From: Trichomonas vaginalis G3
Lineage: Eukaryota; Parabasalia; Trichomonadida; Trichomonadidae
DNA: 64,000 nucleotides
Reading direction: 5' to 3'
NCBI RefSeq assembly: GCF_026262505.1
Contig: NC_067205.1
Coordinates: forward strand, 3,720,001 to 3,784,000
Shown: piece by piece, positions 51,016-61,648 of the stretch
How positions within the stretch are numbered: the first letter of the stretch is position 1
Layout of the letters: every line of letters begins with the position of its first letter
Program-made: the position numbers and the translations under genes
The notes under the pieces: model-generated
Seen by the model: the letters and a program-made list of their open reading frames with translations, nothing else
Database searches by the model: none
What the model was told of the DNA's origin: nothing

Positions 51016-52445
51016 TAAACTATTTTAGCTTTCCTTTAATTAATTTTATTATTTTAATTATTTGATCATTAAGTCTCATTGTTTTACAACATCCCCATTC
51101 TCTCATTATCTTCGTTTAAATTAATATCTATTTTTAGATTTATTATTATATGAACTTTTGTTTAGGTTCTTTTAAAATAAGTTTCTTTGCGAGAATTAAT
51201 TATTTTTTGTTTTCCGAAACTTACACATTTATAATGAACATTCAAGCTAAATCGACATTGTTTTGATAATTAAATATGCATTTAATGAAAATATTAATTG
51301 TCACTTTTTATATTTGTTAATGAAAATGATTTTTAAGTTATAAGGTGCCATAACAATTGACAAAGAGTTATACATTTGTACAAACACATTTGTACACACT
51401 AGCATATTGTAGCAGTTTATATTATAAATAAAGATTCGCTTTATTTTACGAGTTTCAAATTTAGATCTGAACCATGTTGAAGATCTTTCAAATCAATACG
51501 ACAAATACATTTGTATACACTAGCATATTGTAGCAGTTTATATTATAAATAAAGATTCGCTTTATTTTACGAGTTTCAAATTTAGATCTGAACCATGTTG
51601 AAGATCTTTCAAATCAATACGACAAATACATTTGTATACACTAGCATATTGTAGCAGTTTATATTATAAATAAAGATTCGCTTTATTTTACGAGTTTCAA
51701 ATTTAGATCTGAACCATGTTGAAGATCTTTCAAATCAATACGACAAATACATTTGTATACACTAGCATATTGTAGCAGTTTATATTACAAATAAAAATTC
51801 GGTATTTATTTTTATAACTTATTTTTTATTGCATAGATTTTAATTCTAACCGAAAAATATTTCTAATCTATTTATATACATGTATTTTACTTAATGACAT
51901 TGATGATATATGCAATTTATATGCACGTTTATCAATTATCAATATGAGCCATTGTATTGTTCATGGTAGTAATATTTGAATTTTAATAGTTGTTATCAAC
52001 ACCACGTAGCTTTTTGTCCTAAATTTATACTATTTGGTTCCGAAATAAGATTATAAATTTTTAAATTTAAATTCGACTTTTAAATACACTACTGATCGAT
52101 TGCTTATATTGAGTTTCTGCTTTGCAAACAAGTTGAGGTTATAATTGTAAGTTTATTTGTATGAAATAAGAAATAATATATGTGACATTTGGATTTTATG
52201 CTACCATTTTTCTAAACAGGTGGTAGTGAGTCATTCACTTAAATATTGAGTAATCTTCAATAATGTGTAACGAAGATTTCTCTGAAACCATTAAAATAAC
52301 GTATATAAATAATCGTATGTCAAAATGTGTGCCTATTTCAATTTTGCACACATTTTGACAGAAATTTGAATGAAATTTAGAGGTTTTTCTTCAAATTTGA
52401 ATGATGCTTGTCAGAAAAAGTGTCAAAATGTGTGCAAATGTGTGC
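51016..52445 (-). repeat. Right inverted arm of the MULE
   Basis: Complement of 43249-44445. It contains about 3.3 copies of a 121-bp unit (AGCATATTGTAGCAGTTTAT at 51401, 51522, 51643, 51764) where the left arm has about 1.3. Confidence 0.9.
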
Positions 52446-52469
52446 ATTTTATCCATCTCAAAAAGAAGA

Positions 52470-53779
52470 AAAAAGGATGGCGATAATTTTGTATTGTTTT
52501 GTTATTCGGCCGAATGGCGGGTACGAAGTACCCGCCATTCGGCCCCAAAAATGGCGTATTATTCTATTTTTAAACAGTCATGGCGTAAAACCGTCGCATC
52601 CCTATGGTTGCGCATTCTCAGTTCCCTCTATATTTCGAACGAAGCTCTCATCGGTCTTTTTTTAATACTAAACGTTTTTTTCCCTGTCACTTTTAGCTAA
52701 AATTTGGGTTTGCCTTTATAAAATAATCATTTCAAAAATTGCATTTTTAGATCTAAATAGATAATTCGTATTAATAAATTCTGATGATACAAATTTATAA
52801 AATTATTATTAAATATCTCTAATTAATTTTTTTTATTTTATTTTTATTTTTTAACTTTCAATTAAGTTATCGTTATTTTAATATCTGCATTACATATATG
52901 ATTTAATAATTACTATCGACCAAAATCCATTTTTATTTTTTCAACATATATACCCTCAATTTTTGACTTTTGCAACTTTTTCATGACCCCCTACCCAGGT
53001 ATCTAAAATACCATTTATCGCCTGAAAAGCACCTTTAATTTATGCCAATTGACAAAATAAAGATATGTTTAGAATGCTGATATGATGGAGAATCATGCTG
53101 CATCATTATTGGCCAGCAATATATAATATTTAAGAAATCTACGAGATTATCTGATTTCATGAAACTCAATGTATACTAAGTTTCAGACTTTGAAATTTTA
53201 ACATGTTGATATGGGTACATAGGGTTTATGATTCCAGTCATTTATTTAAAAAATTACAAAAATGAATTAATATGATGTGAGTAACAATGGTAATAAACGC
53301 TTAATTACTAATATATTATTTCTTGGTAGGAATGAAATGTTTTGGTGACATTTATAGAAGTTAAGCTGAGAATCAAAAATGCAAAAATTATTTTAAATAT
53401 TACAAGCATTATTTGATGTCATTGAGTTTAGAGTCGTGTAGATATATGAGTACAATATGTTATTGATGTATATATGCAATAATTGTGAAAATGAAATGTG
53501 AATCTCAAGATGAGTTGCATGTTACTGCGCTATAATAGTTAGTACACATATCTTCAGTACGGTGGCACTGCGCGCCTCCTTACCCATTATATGTCAATCT
53601 GACACTTTACAAAACCACTAACGTATATTTTACATCGCAGATGCAATATTTCTAATAACCTTAAACTATTTCTGCCACGTAAAGTATTTATCACATAAAC
53701 CACCTCATCTCACCTCTCTGTACGTTATATATTGTGCGCAGGTCATTGCCCATGGCAACTCCCCGCGACACAATGCACG
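52470..53779. other. Inter-element DNA without genes
   Basis: Contains the hairpin at 52508-52544, inverted-repeat phrases paired with 41645-41725 (52550-52640), and a segment at 52690-53000 related to 9990-10500. The rest is AT-rich with nothing recognisable. The left edge of element C is not clearly marked. Confidence 0.5.
52508..52544. repeat. Perfect 17-bp-arm hairpin with GAA loop
   Basis: GGCCGAATGGCGGGTAC, loop GAA, GTACCCGCCATTCGGCC. The loop and GC-rich stem recall the Maverick terminal hairpins, but here the context is a DNA transposon. Confidence 0.9.
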
Positions 53780-53797
53780 TACATGAAAAAATAAACG

Positions 53798-53856
53798 TTC
53801 TCACTAACGTACACACTAACGTTCACACTAACGTACACACTAACGTTCTCATTGCT
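53798..53856. repeat. Short 22-bp tandem repeat at the edge of element C
   Basis: CACTAACGTACACACTAACGTT-type units, with an 11-bp half step (CACTAACGT). Confidence 0.8.
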
Positions 53857-54094
53857 TTATAACTCTCTTCCTTTCTCCAACTCTTCTAACTTCTTCTTAA
53901 GTTCAGCAATGTTGTCCTCATGAAGTTTAATCTTCCTTAATATACCTTCTCTATCTAATGGTTGCTTTATCTTTCTAAACTGAACTCTACCATCCTTCAT
54001 AGTATGAATGTAAAAACCTTCTGGAATAGTTCCTGATTTAATGTATTCTACCAAAAAACTTTTGTTTCATTGCTTCAGTGACTTTAGTCGTCAT
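53857..54094 (-). pseudogene. Small protein with FY..KDG motif and coiled coil
   Basis: Contains GFYIHTMKDGRVQFRKIKQPL, then a coiled coil (LHEDNIAELKKKLEELEKG). The motif resembles PFYYVSQSKDGKIYVRKRKVPL in the gene at 56230-56664, so the two are probably paralogues. A likely start ATG is at 54094. Function unknown; broken. Confidence 0.5.
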
Positions 54095-54142
54095 TTTACT
54101 CTAAATAAAATGTTCAAATAAAATAAAAATAACGTTATTTTT

Positions 54143-54601
54143 TCAGTAAGGAAACGCAGGAGTTTTACGATTTATTTGAGGAGTAGGTTCTGGTTTAAAT
54201 GTTGGAGTCGGTTTAGGAGTTGACTTTTGAACAGGAGTTTGTACTTCCATAGGTTCAGGAGTCATTGAAGGTTTTGCTTGTGAAGGCGTTGGTTTTGGCG
54301 AAGGTGTTGGAGTTTGTTTAACTTCAGCTACTTCAGTATTATTTACAACATTTGCTTTATTTCTTTTCAACATCATAACTGCTCCTGCTGTAGCTAGCAA
54401 ACCTAGTGGGAGACCATATCTTATATAAGGACTTGACCAAATGCTATTTTTGACAGGAGCTGGTGGAACACCTAACCTTGGTGAGACTGCTCTTTGCCAT
54501 TGTGCAGCTCGTAAGAAATATTCAATAGGTGCTCCATAATCGTTTGGTAAAGTTTGTTTCATAGATGGTGAAGGTTCACGAGAGCTTGATGAAGAACTCA
54601 T
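54143..54601 (-). CDS. Membrane protein with Pro/Thr-rich tail (152 aa)
   Basis: The N-terminus is Ser-rich (MSSSSSSREPSPS), one hydrophobic span lies at about residues 63-79 (YGLPLGLLATAGAVMML), and the last 70 residues are Pro/Thr/Lys repeats (TPTPSPKPTPSQ). It looks like a virion-associated or host-membrane single-span protein. It follows the capsid gene on the same strand, 30 bp downstream. The frame looks whole. Not recognised as a known family. Confidence 0.6.
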   Translation of the reverse strand: MSSSSSSREPSPSMKQTLPNDYGAPIEYFLRAAQWQRAVSPRLGVPPAPVKNSIWSSPYIRYGLPLGLLATAGAVMMLKRNKANVVNNTEVAEVKQTPTPSPKPTPSQAKPSMTPEPMEVQTPVQKSTPKPTPTFKPEPTPQINRKTPAFPY

Positions 54602-54630
54602 TTATAAGCTTTAAAAATAAACGTTCATCT

Positions 54631-56202
54631 TTATTCCTCACTGTCGTCCGTAGCTAAGTTATAGTCATCTAATCTTATTATGGGGATGCCATTAGCACGC
54701 ACCTGAATGGCAAAGCAACAATCCCTCATAAATCCAATAAGTGGCTTTGGTACGTTTTCAGTTGCTAGTTCAATAGGTCCTTTAACAGACAATTTGTATG
54801 TTATTGGAGCAGTAGATGTTTGACCTTGCTGGAAGCAAAAGTCCACTCTGTTGGAAAACCACATAAGAAATGTGTGTTGTCATAGCTATCCCATTTATGT
54901 TCCACACTACCATCATCCACCAATGACCTCATAACATCTTCATTAAATCCTATCATATCATTGTTTGTATTGCAAGCGTTCGCAACCATTTCATAAAATA
55001 CAGGTCCATATGATTTTTCAGGTTCTGCAGGCATATTTCCATAAGCTCCATGGAAAGCTGAAGATATTTAAACTTAGGGTTCTCAAAATTAACATAATAG
55101 TTGTCTTTCTTTCTAAATAGTGCCCAAATACTTTTAACATTAATAGGCGTATAAGCTGCTGTAAATGTTGCACTTGAACTATCTGTATTCTTTGAGAATG
55201 AACCGTCCATAGGAATCCAATCCATAACTTTAACAGGAAAACATAAAGCCTCGTTTGTATAATGTTCTACAAGTTCTGTATAAATGTTAGGGTCTAAAGA
55301 GAATGACTTTGGATGAATGAAACATTCATTAAAATCCATCTTTGTTCGAAATAGTTGCTGGGTTACAGTTGTAATAGTAACTGTTCCACTAGCTTCTACT
55401 GCCTTCGTTATCATAGTGAATGGTTCATTCCATGGAACAAATTTATTTGTCGGTGGATTTGAATCTGAAGCAAATGCAACTTTAAGAGTTGGATTGAAAG
55501 CAATGATATCATTTACAGATATAGATGTGCATTGTAAGGCGTCGCTACTGAACTTTACTTTAAGCTGAATGTTTCCTGCAAAAGCTGGAATAAATCGAAT
55601 AGCTTCTAATTGAAGGAATCTTCTACAAGGAATTCTTAAACGAAGCTTTAAATCAAATGATTTTCCTGCTGTAATTGGACCATTAACAATTTGTCCTGTT
55701 CTGCATGTTCCCGAATGACTCCATACATCTTCATGTCGAGTCTTTGAGAAAACATCTACTTTCTTTATTTGTTCGGTAGTTTGTGAGTTTGAAGTTATAT
55801 ATGCTTCTTTTCTTGCGTTGTCTTGAGAATATACGATACGACCGTTTGCAAGGATTTGATATCCAGCAACTGCATAGAAAGCGTCATCGAAACCAATCCA
55901 AAATCCTGGTGGGTTTGTTTTATTGGAACCTGAACCAATTTCTTTATCTACAATAAATTGACCTTCCATTTTATACGTAATGAATGTATTGTAAAGGTCC
56001 AACATATTTTCACCAGGAGGTGAGAGATTGAATGTTACCCATGTGTTATCTTTAGCAGTTCCAGGTTGTGATGGAATCTTTGCGTCAGAATATTTTCTAT
56101 TAGTGTCGCAATTTGAACTGCATTGTCTATGATATCGAAATATGAGCGAATCTGATGAATATGCTCTGCTGGAGTAAATTCGTTTAACTGTTCGTTCTGC
56201 AT
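54631..56202 (-). pseudogene. MCP: Major capsid protein, double jelly-roll type (broken)
   Basis: Begins MQNEQLNEFTPAEHIHQIRS. The middle has FWIGFDDAFYAVAGYQILANG, LKLRLRIPCRRFLQLEAIRFIP and AFAGNIQLKVKFSS, the region shared with the element B capsid gene at 34748. The C-terminal part contains WIPMDGSFSKNTDSSSATFT and LRDCCFAIQVRANGIPIIR-like sequence. About 520 codons fit Maverick MCPs. Preceded by ATTTTTATCCGAAGTAAATA. It would build the capsid's hexon-like trimers. Few breaks. Confidence 0.75.
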
Positions 56203-56229
56203 GTATTTACTTCGGATAAAAATATCTAT

Positions 56230-56664
56230 TTACTTCATTATTTTCACTCTTCTTCTTGGCATTCGTGGTGGAAGTTGTTTCTTGACATTTTCAATGAACT
56301 GTACATTCTCTTTTGTCTCAACTTCTTTCACTGGCGGGTCAGGATTCTTTGACTCGGTTTGTTTTTCAATGAAATTCACGAACTTTGCAATAAGCTCTTG
56401 GTTCGTTATTGAAAGTACATCTGGCTTCTTTTCTTCTTGTTCTTTTGGTGGCTCAGTTTGAACAGAAGGTTTCATATGGGCTTCGTGGGCTTCACCCTTG
56501 CCATACACCTTAATGCTGTCGCTCTCTGCATTTGCTAATGGTACCTTTCTTTTTCTTACGTATATTTTACCATCTTTACTCTGACTTACGTAATAGAAAG
56601 GATGTTGTATTCCTCTTGCGTCATTTAATATAATAGACTCTCGCTCTGATTTTGACAAGCTCAT
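56230..56664 (-). CDS. Unknown 144-aa protein with FY..KDG motif
   Basis: MSLSKSERESIILNDARGIQ, then PFYYVSQSKDGKIYVRKRKV, a central Glu/Pro/Lys-rich linker (TEPPKEQEEKKPDV), a helix (TNQELIAKFVNFIEKQTE) and a basic tail PRMPRRRVKIMK. The basic end suggests DNA or capsid-interior contact. Resembles the small gene at 53857. It lies just upstream of the capsid gene on the same strand and the frame looks whole. Confidence 0.6.
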   Translation of the reverse strand: MSLSKSERESIILNDARGIQHPFYYVSQSKDGKIYVRKRKVPLANAESDSIKVYGKGEAHEAHMKPSVQTEPPKEQEEKKPDVLSITNQELIAKFVNFIEKQTESKNPDPPVKEVETKENVQFIENVKKQLPPRMPRRRVKIMK

Positions 56665-56686
56665 TTTACATCGGTTAAAGTTTTAA

Positions 56687-56709
56687 GTTAGATTTTTATC
56701 CGCAGTCAA
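56687..56709 (+). promoter_or_regulatory. Putative promoter motif
   Basis: TTAGATTTTTATCCGCAGTCAA before ATG; the TTTTTATCCG core also precedes the next gene (56976-56994) and, on the other strand, the capsid gene. Confidence 0.5.
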
Positions 56710-56970
56710 ATGACTCAGACAAGTCCTACGGACAAGACCCAAGGGGTCATAGATGTTGAAGCATTGAAGAAAGAAATTCGTGAGCAAATTTTATCCGAAC
56801 TGAAGGAACAAAAACAAGAACAAAATCCAGAGAGACCAAAGAGAAAACTTAGTGAAAAACAACTTGCTGCATTAGCTGCTGGAAGACAAAAGAACCCACG
56901 TTTGCTGGCGAAGAAAGCTAGAGAAGAAGCTGAAGCAAAAGCTAAAGAAGCTGAAGCAAAGAAAGAGTAA
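56710..56970 (+). CDS. Basic coiled-coil, core-protein-like (86 aa)
   Basis: Residues 15-45 are a charged helix (DVEALKKEIREQILSELKEQ); residues 45-70 are strongly basic (RPKRKLSEKQLAALAAGRQK), and the end is Ala/Lys/Glu-rich. It could be a DNA-condensing core protein of the virion; this is inference from composition. The frame is whole. Divergent from 56230, start codons 46 bp apart, so both may use one promoter region. Confidence 0.6.
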   Translation: MTQTSPTDKTQGVIDVEALKKEIREQILSELKEQKQEQNPERPKRKLSEKQLAALAAGRQKNPRLLAKKAREEAEAKAKEAEAKKE

Positions 56971-56971
56971 A

Positions 56972-56994
56972 TGGTTTATTTTTATCCGAATTAA
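56972..56994 (+). promoter_or_regulatory. Putative promoter motif
   Basis: GGTTTATTTTTATCCGAATTAA before ATG, sharing TTTTTATCCG with the previous gene. Confidence 0.5.
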
Positions 56995-57851
56995 ATGTAT
57001 AGACAAATACCTTTATCTGTTGCGTTCAGTAGTGAAAACCCTGACGTCAAAATAAAGGGGAACAGAGTAAGTTTAAGTTTCCAACAGACTGGATTGTGAA
57101 CATAAATGAAGAGAAGTACATTGGCATAACATCTATGTATATAACACGTGCTTTCAGAAAGGTTGACTTTATACTTCAAGTCGAGATAGAAAATGACGAA
57201 CAGTCTTTAAGCGCCCAAAACATTCACATATACAAATACTTCAATGACAGTACGACGTTAGAAGACTGTATAATTACATTTTACGAAAATTTTCAAAAGA
57301 AGTTTAACATTGAAGTACAAACTTTACAGCCTTTACGTGAGTTTCTTGCACAACTGAAAGAAGAAGGAATTGTAGAAAGATTAATAGCTTTTCATTACGA
57401 GTTTGTATCAAATGCCGATGGAACTCATGACTGTCAATTCATTGTATTCTCACCATTCAATGAAGTAGCTAAAGAGAAAGAAAATCCATTACGTATAAGA
57501 TTTCAAATCTCTGAACCAAGTGATGATTTCAAGAATGTTTTCAATTATGATGCAATGCTTCCGAGGAAAAATGAATTTTCCGAAATTAGATTTCCAGGTA
57601 TTTGGGATAGAAAGCAAGCTATATTATATTCAAACTTAAGTAAGGGAGTTGAAAATGAGTTCATTGGTCATACAAGAACTTCACCACTTCCTAACCCTAA
57701 ATACTATAAATTAACCGGCTTCAATCGTGAGTTTTGGATAGACATGTTCTCCACTCATGACCATAACTGCCCAGTGTTCTTACCTCCAGACCATAAGGAC
57801 TGTCTCTACATTGAAGCACAACTCTTAAACTCTACCATCGCAGTATTGTAA
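56995..57851 (+). pseudogene. Family-X-like beta-rich protein, candidate minor capsid protein
   Basis: Begins MYRQIPLSVAFSSENPDVKI; contains YIGITSMYITRAFRKVDFIL, LEDCIITFYENFQKKFN, FKNVFNYDAMLPRK and ILYSNLSKGVENEFIGHT, and ends YIEAQLLNSTIAVL. The order of blocks recalls family X (VFDPQNVMCHASFSSSNNSF), though identity is low. A beta-rich protein of about 285 codons next to capsid genes fits a penton or minor capsid subunit. Nearly whole, about one break. Confidence 0.5.
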
Positions 57852-57879
57852 AATCTACGCTAGCTTTATTTTTTTCACG

Positions 57880-58165
57880 AATGACCTCATTGCTGACAAA
57901 AATAAATGACCTCATTGCTGACAAAAATAAATGACCTTATTCATGACCTCATTCATAACCTCATTCATGACCTCATTGCTGACAAAAATAAATGACCTCA
58001 TTCATGACCTCATTGCTGACAAAAATAAATGACCTCATTCATGACCTCATTGCTGACAAAAATAAATGACCTCATTCATGACCTCATTCATGACCTCATT
58101 GCTGACAAAAATAAATGACCTCATTCATGACCTCATTCATGACCTCATTGCTGACAAAAATAAAT
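57880..58165. repeat. Tandem repeat of ATGACCTCATTGCTGACAAA-type units
   Basis: About 14 units alternate between ATGACCTCATTCATGACCTC and CATTGCTGACAAAAATAA. Lies between two convergent genes, so it replaces the intergenic spacer. Confidence 0.9.
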
Positions 58166-58169
58166 GATC

Positions 58170-60863
58170 TCAGAACTTCAACTTACGAATAAAGCTTGTT
58201 TTAGTCGTTATTGAGAAGTTAAACTTTTCAGCAAAGCAAGGACTAGAAGACTTACATAAGTCGAATGCAATCTCTTGACCGTCATAAAGTGCTTTATATA
58301 ACTTCATTAAACTGAACTCAGAGTCTTTGTCATATGTTCCAACAGGTATGTGAACGTTCTTATCTTCATTGTAATAGCATTGTATAGCTTCAGGAAACAT
58401 TTCATTAGCTGTTAAAGCAAGGACGTCTTGTTTTACACCTTTACAACGTGCATGAAATGCAACTTCATTTAAATCGTTAGTGAGTAAGTCTATGTAGGTC
58501 TTCTTTCCACAAAATATTGACTTGTATGCTAAACTTTGTTTTCCAGGTGTTATTTCTGCAAAGTCGCTATGAAATTGACCAAGGTTCTTTCCTATAAGTT
58601 CGCGACCGTATCTCTTCTTAAACTCTGCTGCAAGCTTTGGTATGTCTTCATTGAAAATATGCATGCTATCACAGTCCTGGTAGAAGATTTGAAGTCCCAT
58701 ATCTTCTGCAGTACAGAATACTTCACACATTATTCTCTTCGACATTGACAGAATGTTAACACCAAGTGGACAGAAGTTAAAGTGTCTGCAAATGCTTTTC
58801 GTTAGCTTGAAAATAGTTTTATCTGAACACATCCAAACCTTCGAACTTCACTATATGGTTGTAGTTTCTGATGGCATATCTTATAGCATCTTTGTCATTT
58901 ACTATGGTTATTTTTGACTCAATAGGAGATAGAATAGTTTTGCCATAAATACTGTTCAGAATGAGCTTTATATTTTCTTGCAAAGGATTCCTTCTTTCTT
59001 ATACTTTAACCTTAACTCAAACAACTTCTTTACTTCATCTCTTATTCTAATATCTCTGTTTCCATCGTAATAGTATCCTTGCAACACTTCACATTTGACA
59101 CCTTGATATTTTATGAGGTCTTGTAATGTTATATGGTCAACATGCATTAAACAGCAAGTGTTTGAACTTCTGGAACGTTAAGTTCTGGATTTAGTTCAGG
59201 GTCACAAACTATTAAAGGAAAGTGTCTATGTATTCCAATCTCTGTTATCTTAATGAGAACAAAAAGAAGCCAGACATAAACTTTTCACCAATGGGTTCCT
59301 TTTGGTCGTCATCGAATAAATGTCTCATGAGATACTCTGTGCTTAACATTTCTTTCTTCATAACCTTTGGAATACCTTCTAAAGTATAAAGTCTTGCTAT
59401 AGCTGATGGATATAATGAAACAGCGTCGAAATCAGCAATGAGTTTCTTTTCGCTCTTTTGTTTCATGTTATCTGACAGCATACATCTTCCACCTTGAATA
59501 CAGCGTGAAATAAATTCTCTTGGTTTATTTGAGAGGTCATATAAATTTCCATTCGGGAAGTACACTCTGTTCTCAAATAATTTGTTAGCAATTGAACAAA
59601 TACTAACGTAGTCATAAACGTTTAAATCAAATTCTTTCAATATGTCATTGCGGAACTTAACAAACCTTCTCTTAAAATTCTTACATCTTGTTTGCAATAG
59701 AATGTGCTATACTTTTCTAAGTCGAAGTGGTTCTCATCTATTCTGCAACCTTTGATGGAATCTATGTTTTTCATGAATGTATCTGCATCCCGGATAAACT
59801 TACATGCTTCAGAAATGACACCAGTTCTGTTGTCATTTGCTAACAAAGTACTGCTGTAGTAGTTGTAAGGAAATACTTCTTTCAGTCCTGTTTGTAAGTT
59901 AAACATAGCAGGAAATAGTTTAAGCTTCTTATTTATAACACTGTAAGAGTCTTTTATAATAATTGCCCTTCCTTTATATAAGCCAGTTATTTGCATTGTT
60001 CGTGAACCTTTAATGATGGGAGTTCCTTTCACTTCTGTCATGTGTCTTAAGATGAAGTTTATATCATAACTGAGGTTATGGAAATATATTAAACTCTTGT
60101 CAGGAAGTCGCTCCAAAAATTCTGTTGCACAGTTCTGACCCCAAATGCTTTCACTCACAGAACCATCTTCACTGTCGTAACAGATGTTAAAGGCTTTATG
60201 AAAGCCGTCTGTGCTACACTCAAAGTCAGCAAAGAAAACGTGCTCAGGTATGAACTTACACTTAGCATTATTTACTTCTTTTGACTCTGCTTTCTCCTTC
60301 AGTCGAACACAATACTTAGGAGAATATGACCAGTCTTTAAATGGTGCAAGGTTCTGTTTATATAAGTCAGTCGTATATGTGAAAAGTTCTCCATAAGAAA
60401 TAGGTTCGAAATATTTGCACTCCCACAATGTTTTCATAACATCCCATAGAGGTGTAGTTCTATCATTACGAACAACATATTTGTTCTCTCTCTTTGTATA
60501 AATCTTCATCTGTTTCTCAATGTTCATTCCACCACACTCCTTCAAGATTTCTCTGTAATTTCTGATGAAATATGTTGTCATTGGTAATCTTTCATTTAGC
60601 ATGTAGTGGTCTTCAACAAGAAGTAAGTCAATAGTTCGAGCAGTTTCACATTCTTTTGGTATGTAGTGAATTATTCTGTTATCTTTGGAGTTGTCGAAAT
60701 AACCAATGGTAACATTAAATGCTATACCTGTTGCGTCAGAAATTTCTTGTACTTTACTTTGAGGAAAGTCTCTAACACGAATGACTTCTCTCATGTGGTC
60801 AATAGTTTCTTCATTTACTCCAGCCTGAATGCAAGCATAAACGAAGCAGTTATCTTCTGTCAT
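58170..60863 (-). pseudogene. polB: DNA polymerase family B with 3'-5' exonuclease, protein-primed type (broken)
   Basis: Would replicate the element. Exonuclease motifs: HVFFADFECSTDG (Exo I, Asp and Glu), YFHNLSYDINFILRHM (Exo II) and YSTFYCKQDVRIL (Exo III). Palm motifs: DFDAVSLYPSAIA (A), LILNSIYGKT (B) and FYQDCDSMHIF (C). The N-terminal part has CFVYACIQAG and HYMLNERL, shared with the element A polymerase. About 900 codons here; with the region to 61480 it reaches the usual 1000 or more. Some breaks, perhaps four or five. Confidence 0.9.
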
Positions 60864-61480
60864 AAGTGTTGCAGTTCTTTTGTTCAGTTCATTGAAGATT
60901 TGGTAGCGTTCAAGATTTATAGGTAATGTGCAAAGATACTTCCAGAACTGCCGCTTCTCTTCTTATAAAACTTCTTTTCACCATTATCTTTCCAAAAGCT
61001 TTCTATAAGTGCTGGGTTTCCTGTTTGCTTAAGAGCTTCCAAAATGGCTTTCTGGTCATTTGTCAGTGTGCTTTCATCTCTATATGGTCTCTTTTTTGGT
61101 TTGCCTTTCTTTACATCTGACATCGTTAAGCCTTCATATTCTGTTAAATCATACATCTTTATTTCAGTAAGATTCTTTATGTTTGTCAAGAAGAAGTCAT
61201 AGTGCATTTCAACAATACCTGCAGCATTTGCTTCTATCTCTGATATAAAGTTCTCCTTCAAGAGCTGATGTAGTAATGTTCCAATATTATTGAGGTTTAA
61301 CGTAGAACATTCATACTTTCCACCAAGTTTATAACATACCATCCATCTTTGTTGGGAGTTTATTTTAATCTTCTCTAAGAGTCTCATGAAAACCTTACCG
61401 AAATGTTTGTGTAAGTAGTCTCTGTTTGGTTCATCTAAAGCTTCGATGTTAAAGTCAATGAGTCTATTGCCTGACTTCAC
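60864..61480 (-). pseudogene. Region upstream of polymerase B, possibly its N-terminal or terminal-protein part
   Basis: Contains DYLHKHFGKVFMRLLEKIKI, QQRWMVCYKLGGKYECSTLN and DFFLTNIKNLTEIKMYDL, with a basic segment KGKPKKRPYRDE. It runs into the polymerase region with little gap. In protein-primed polymerases of Polintons the N-terminal extension can carry the priming protein; I cannot show that here. Broken. Confidence 0.5.
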
Positions 61481-61648
61481 ATTTCTCTTCTATTCTCTTC
61501 ATCTTTCTTTAACCATCTCTCACCTTCTTTTGGTTTGTCGTCAATGGAACGAAGGACATCGTTAGCTTTGCGAACTTGTTCTATAGCACTTTTAAACATC
61601 TCTCTTCTCTGTTGTTTCAGTGTGTCGTCTCTTCTTCTTGTTTTGTTG
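61481..61648 (-). pseudogene. Charged unknown segment next to the inserted palindromic element
   Basis: Encodes Lys/Arg/Glu-rich sequence (FKSAIEQVRKANDVLRSIDD, EGERWLKKDEEN). It is cut off at the left edge of the palindromic element, whose other side holds the gene at 62291. Function unknown. Confidence 0.4.

Larger units (their letters stand above)
43237..52459 (-). mobile_element. Autonomous-type MULE, 9.2 kb, with long inverted arms
   Basis: The flanks 43227-43236 and 52460-52469 are both AAAAAGAAGA, a 10-bp target duplication as expected for Mutator-like elements (low complexity, but on the exact edges). Inverted arms pair 43249-44640 with 49450-52445; common outer motif GCACACATTTGCACACATTTTGAC. 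The right arm is about twice as long because two tandem arrays are expanded there. Inside are a MULE transposase (44725-46182) and an upstream open region (46058-48790) cut by a 1.2-kb element. Confidence 0.85.
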
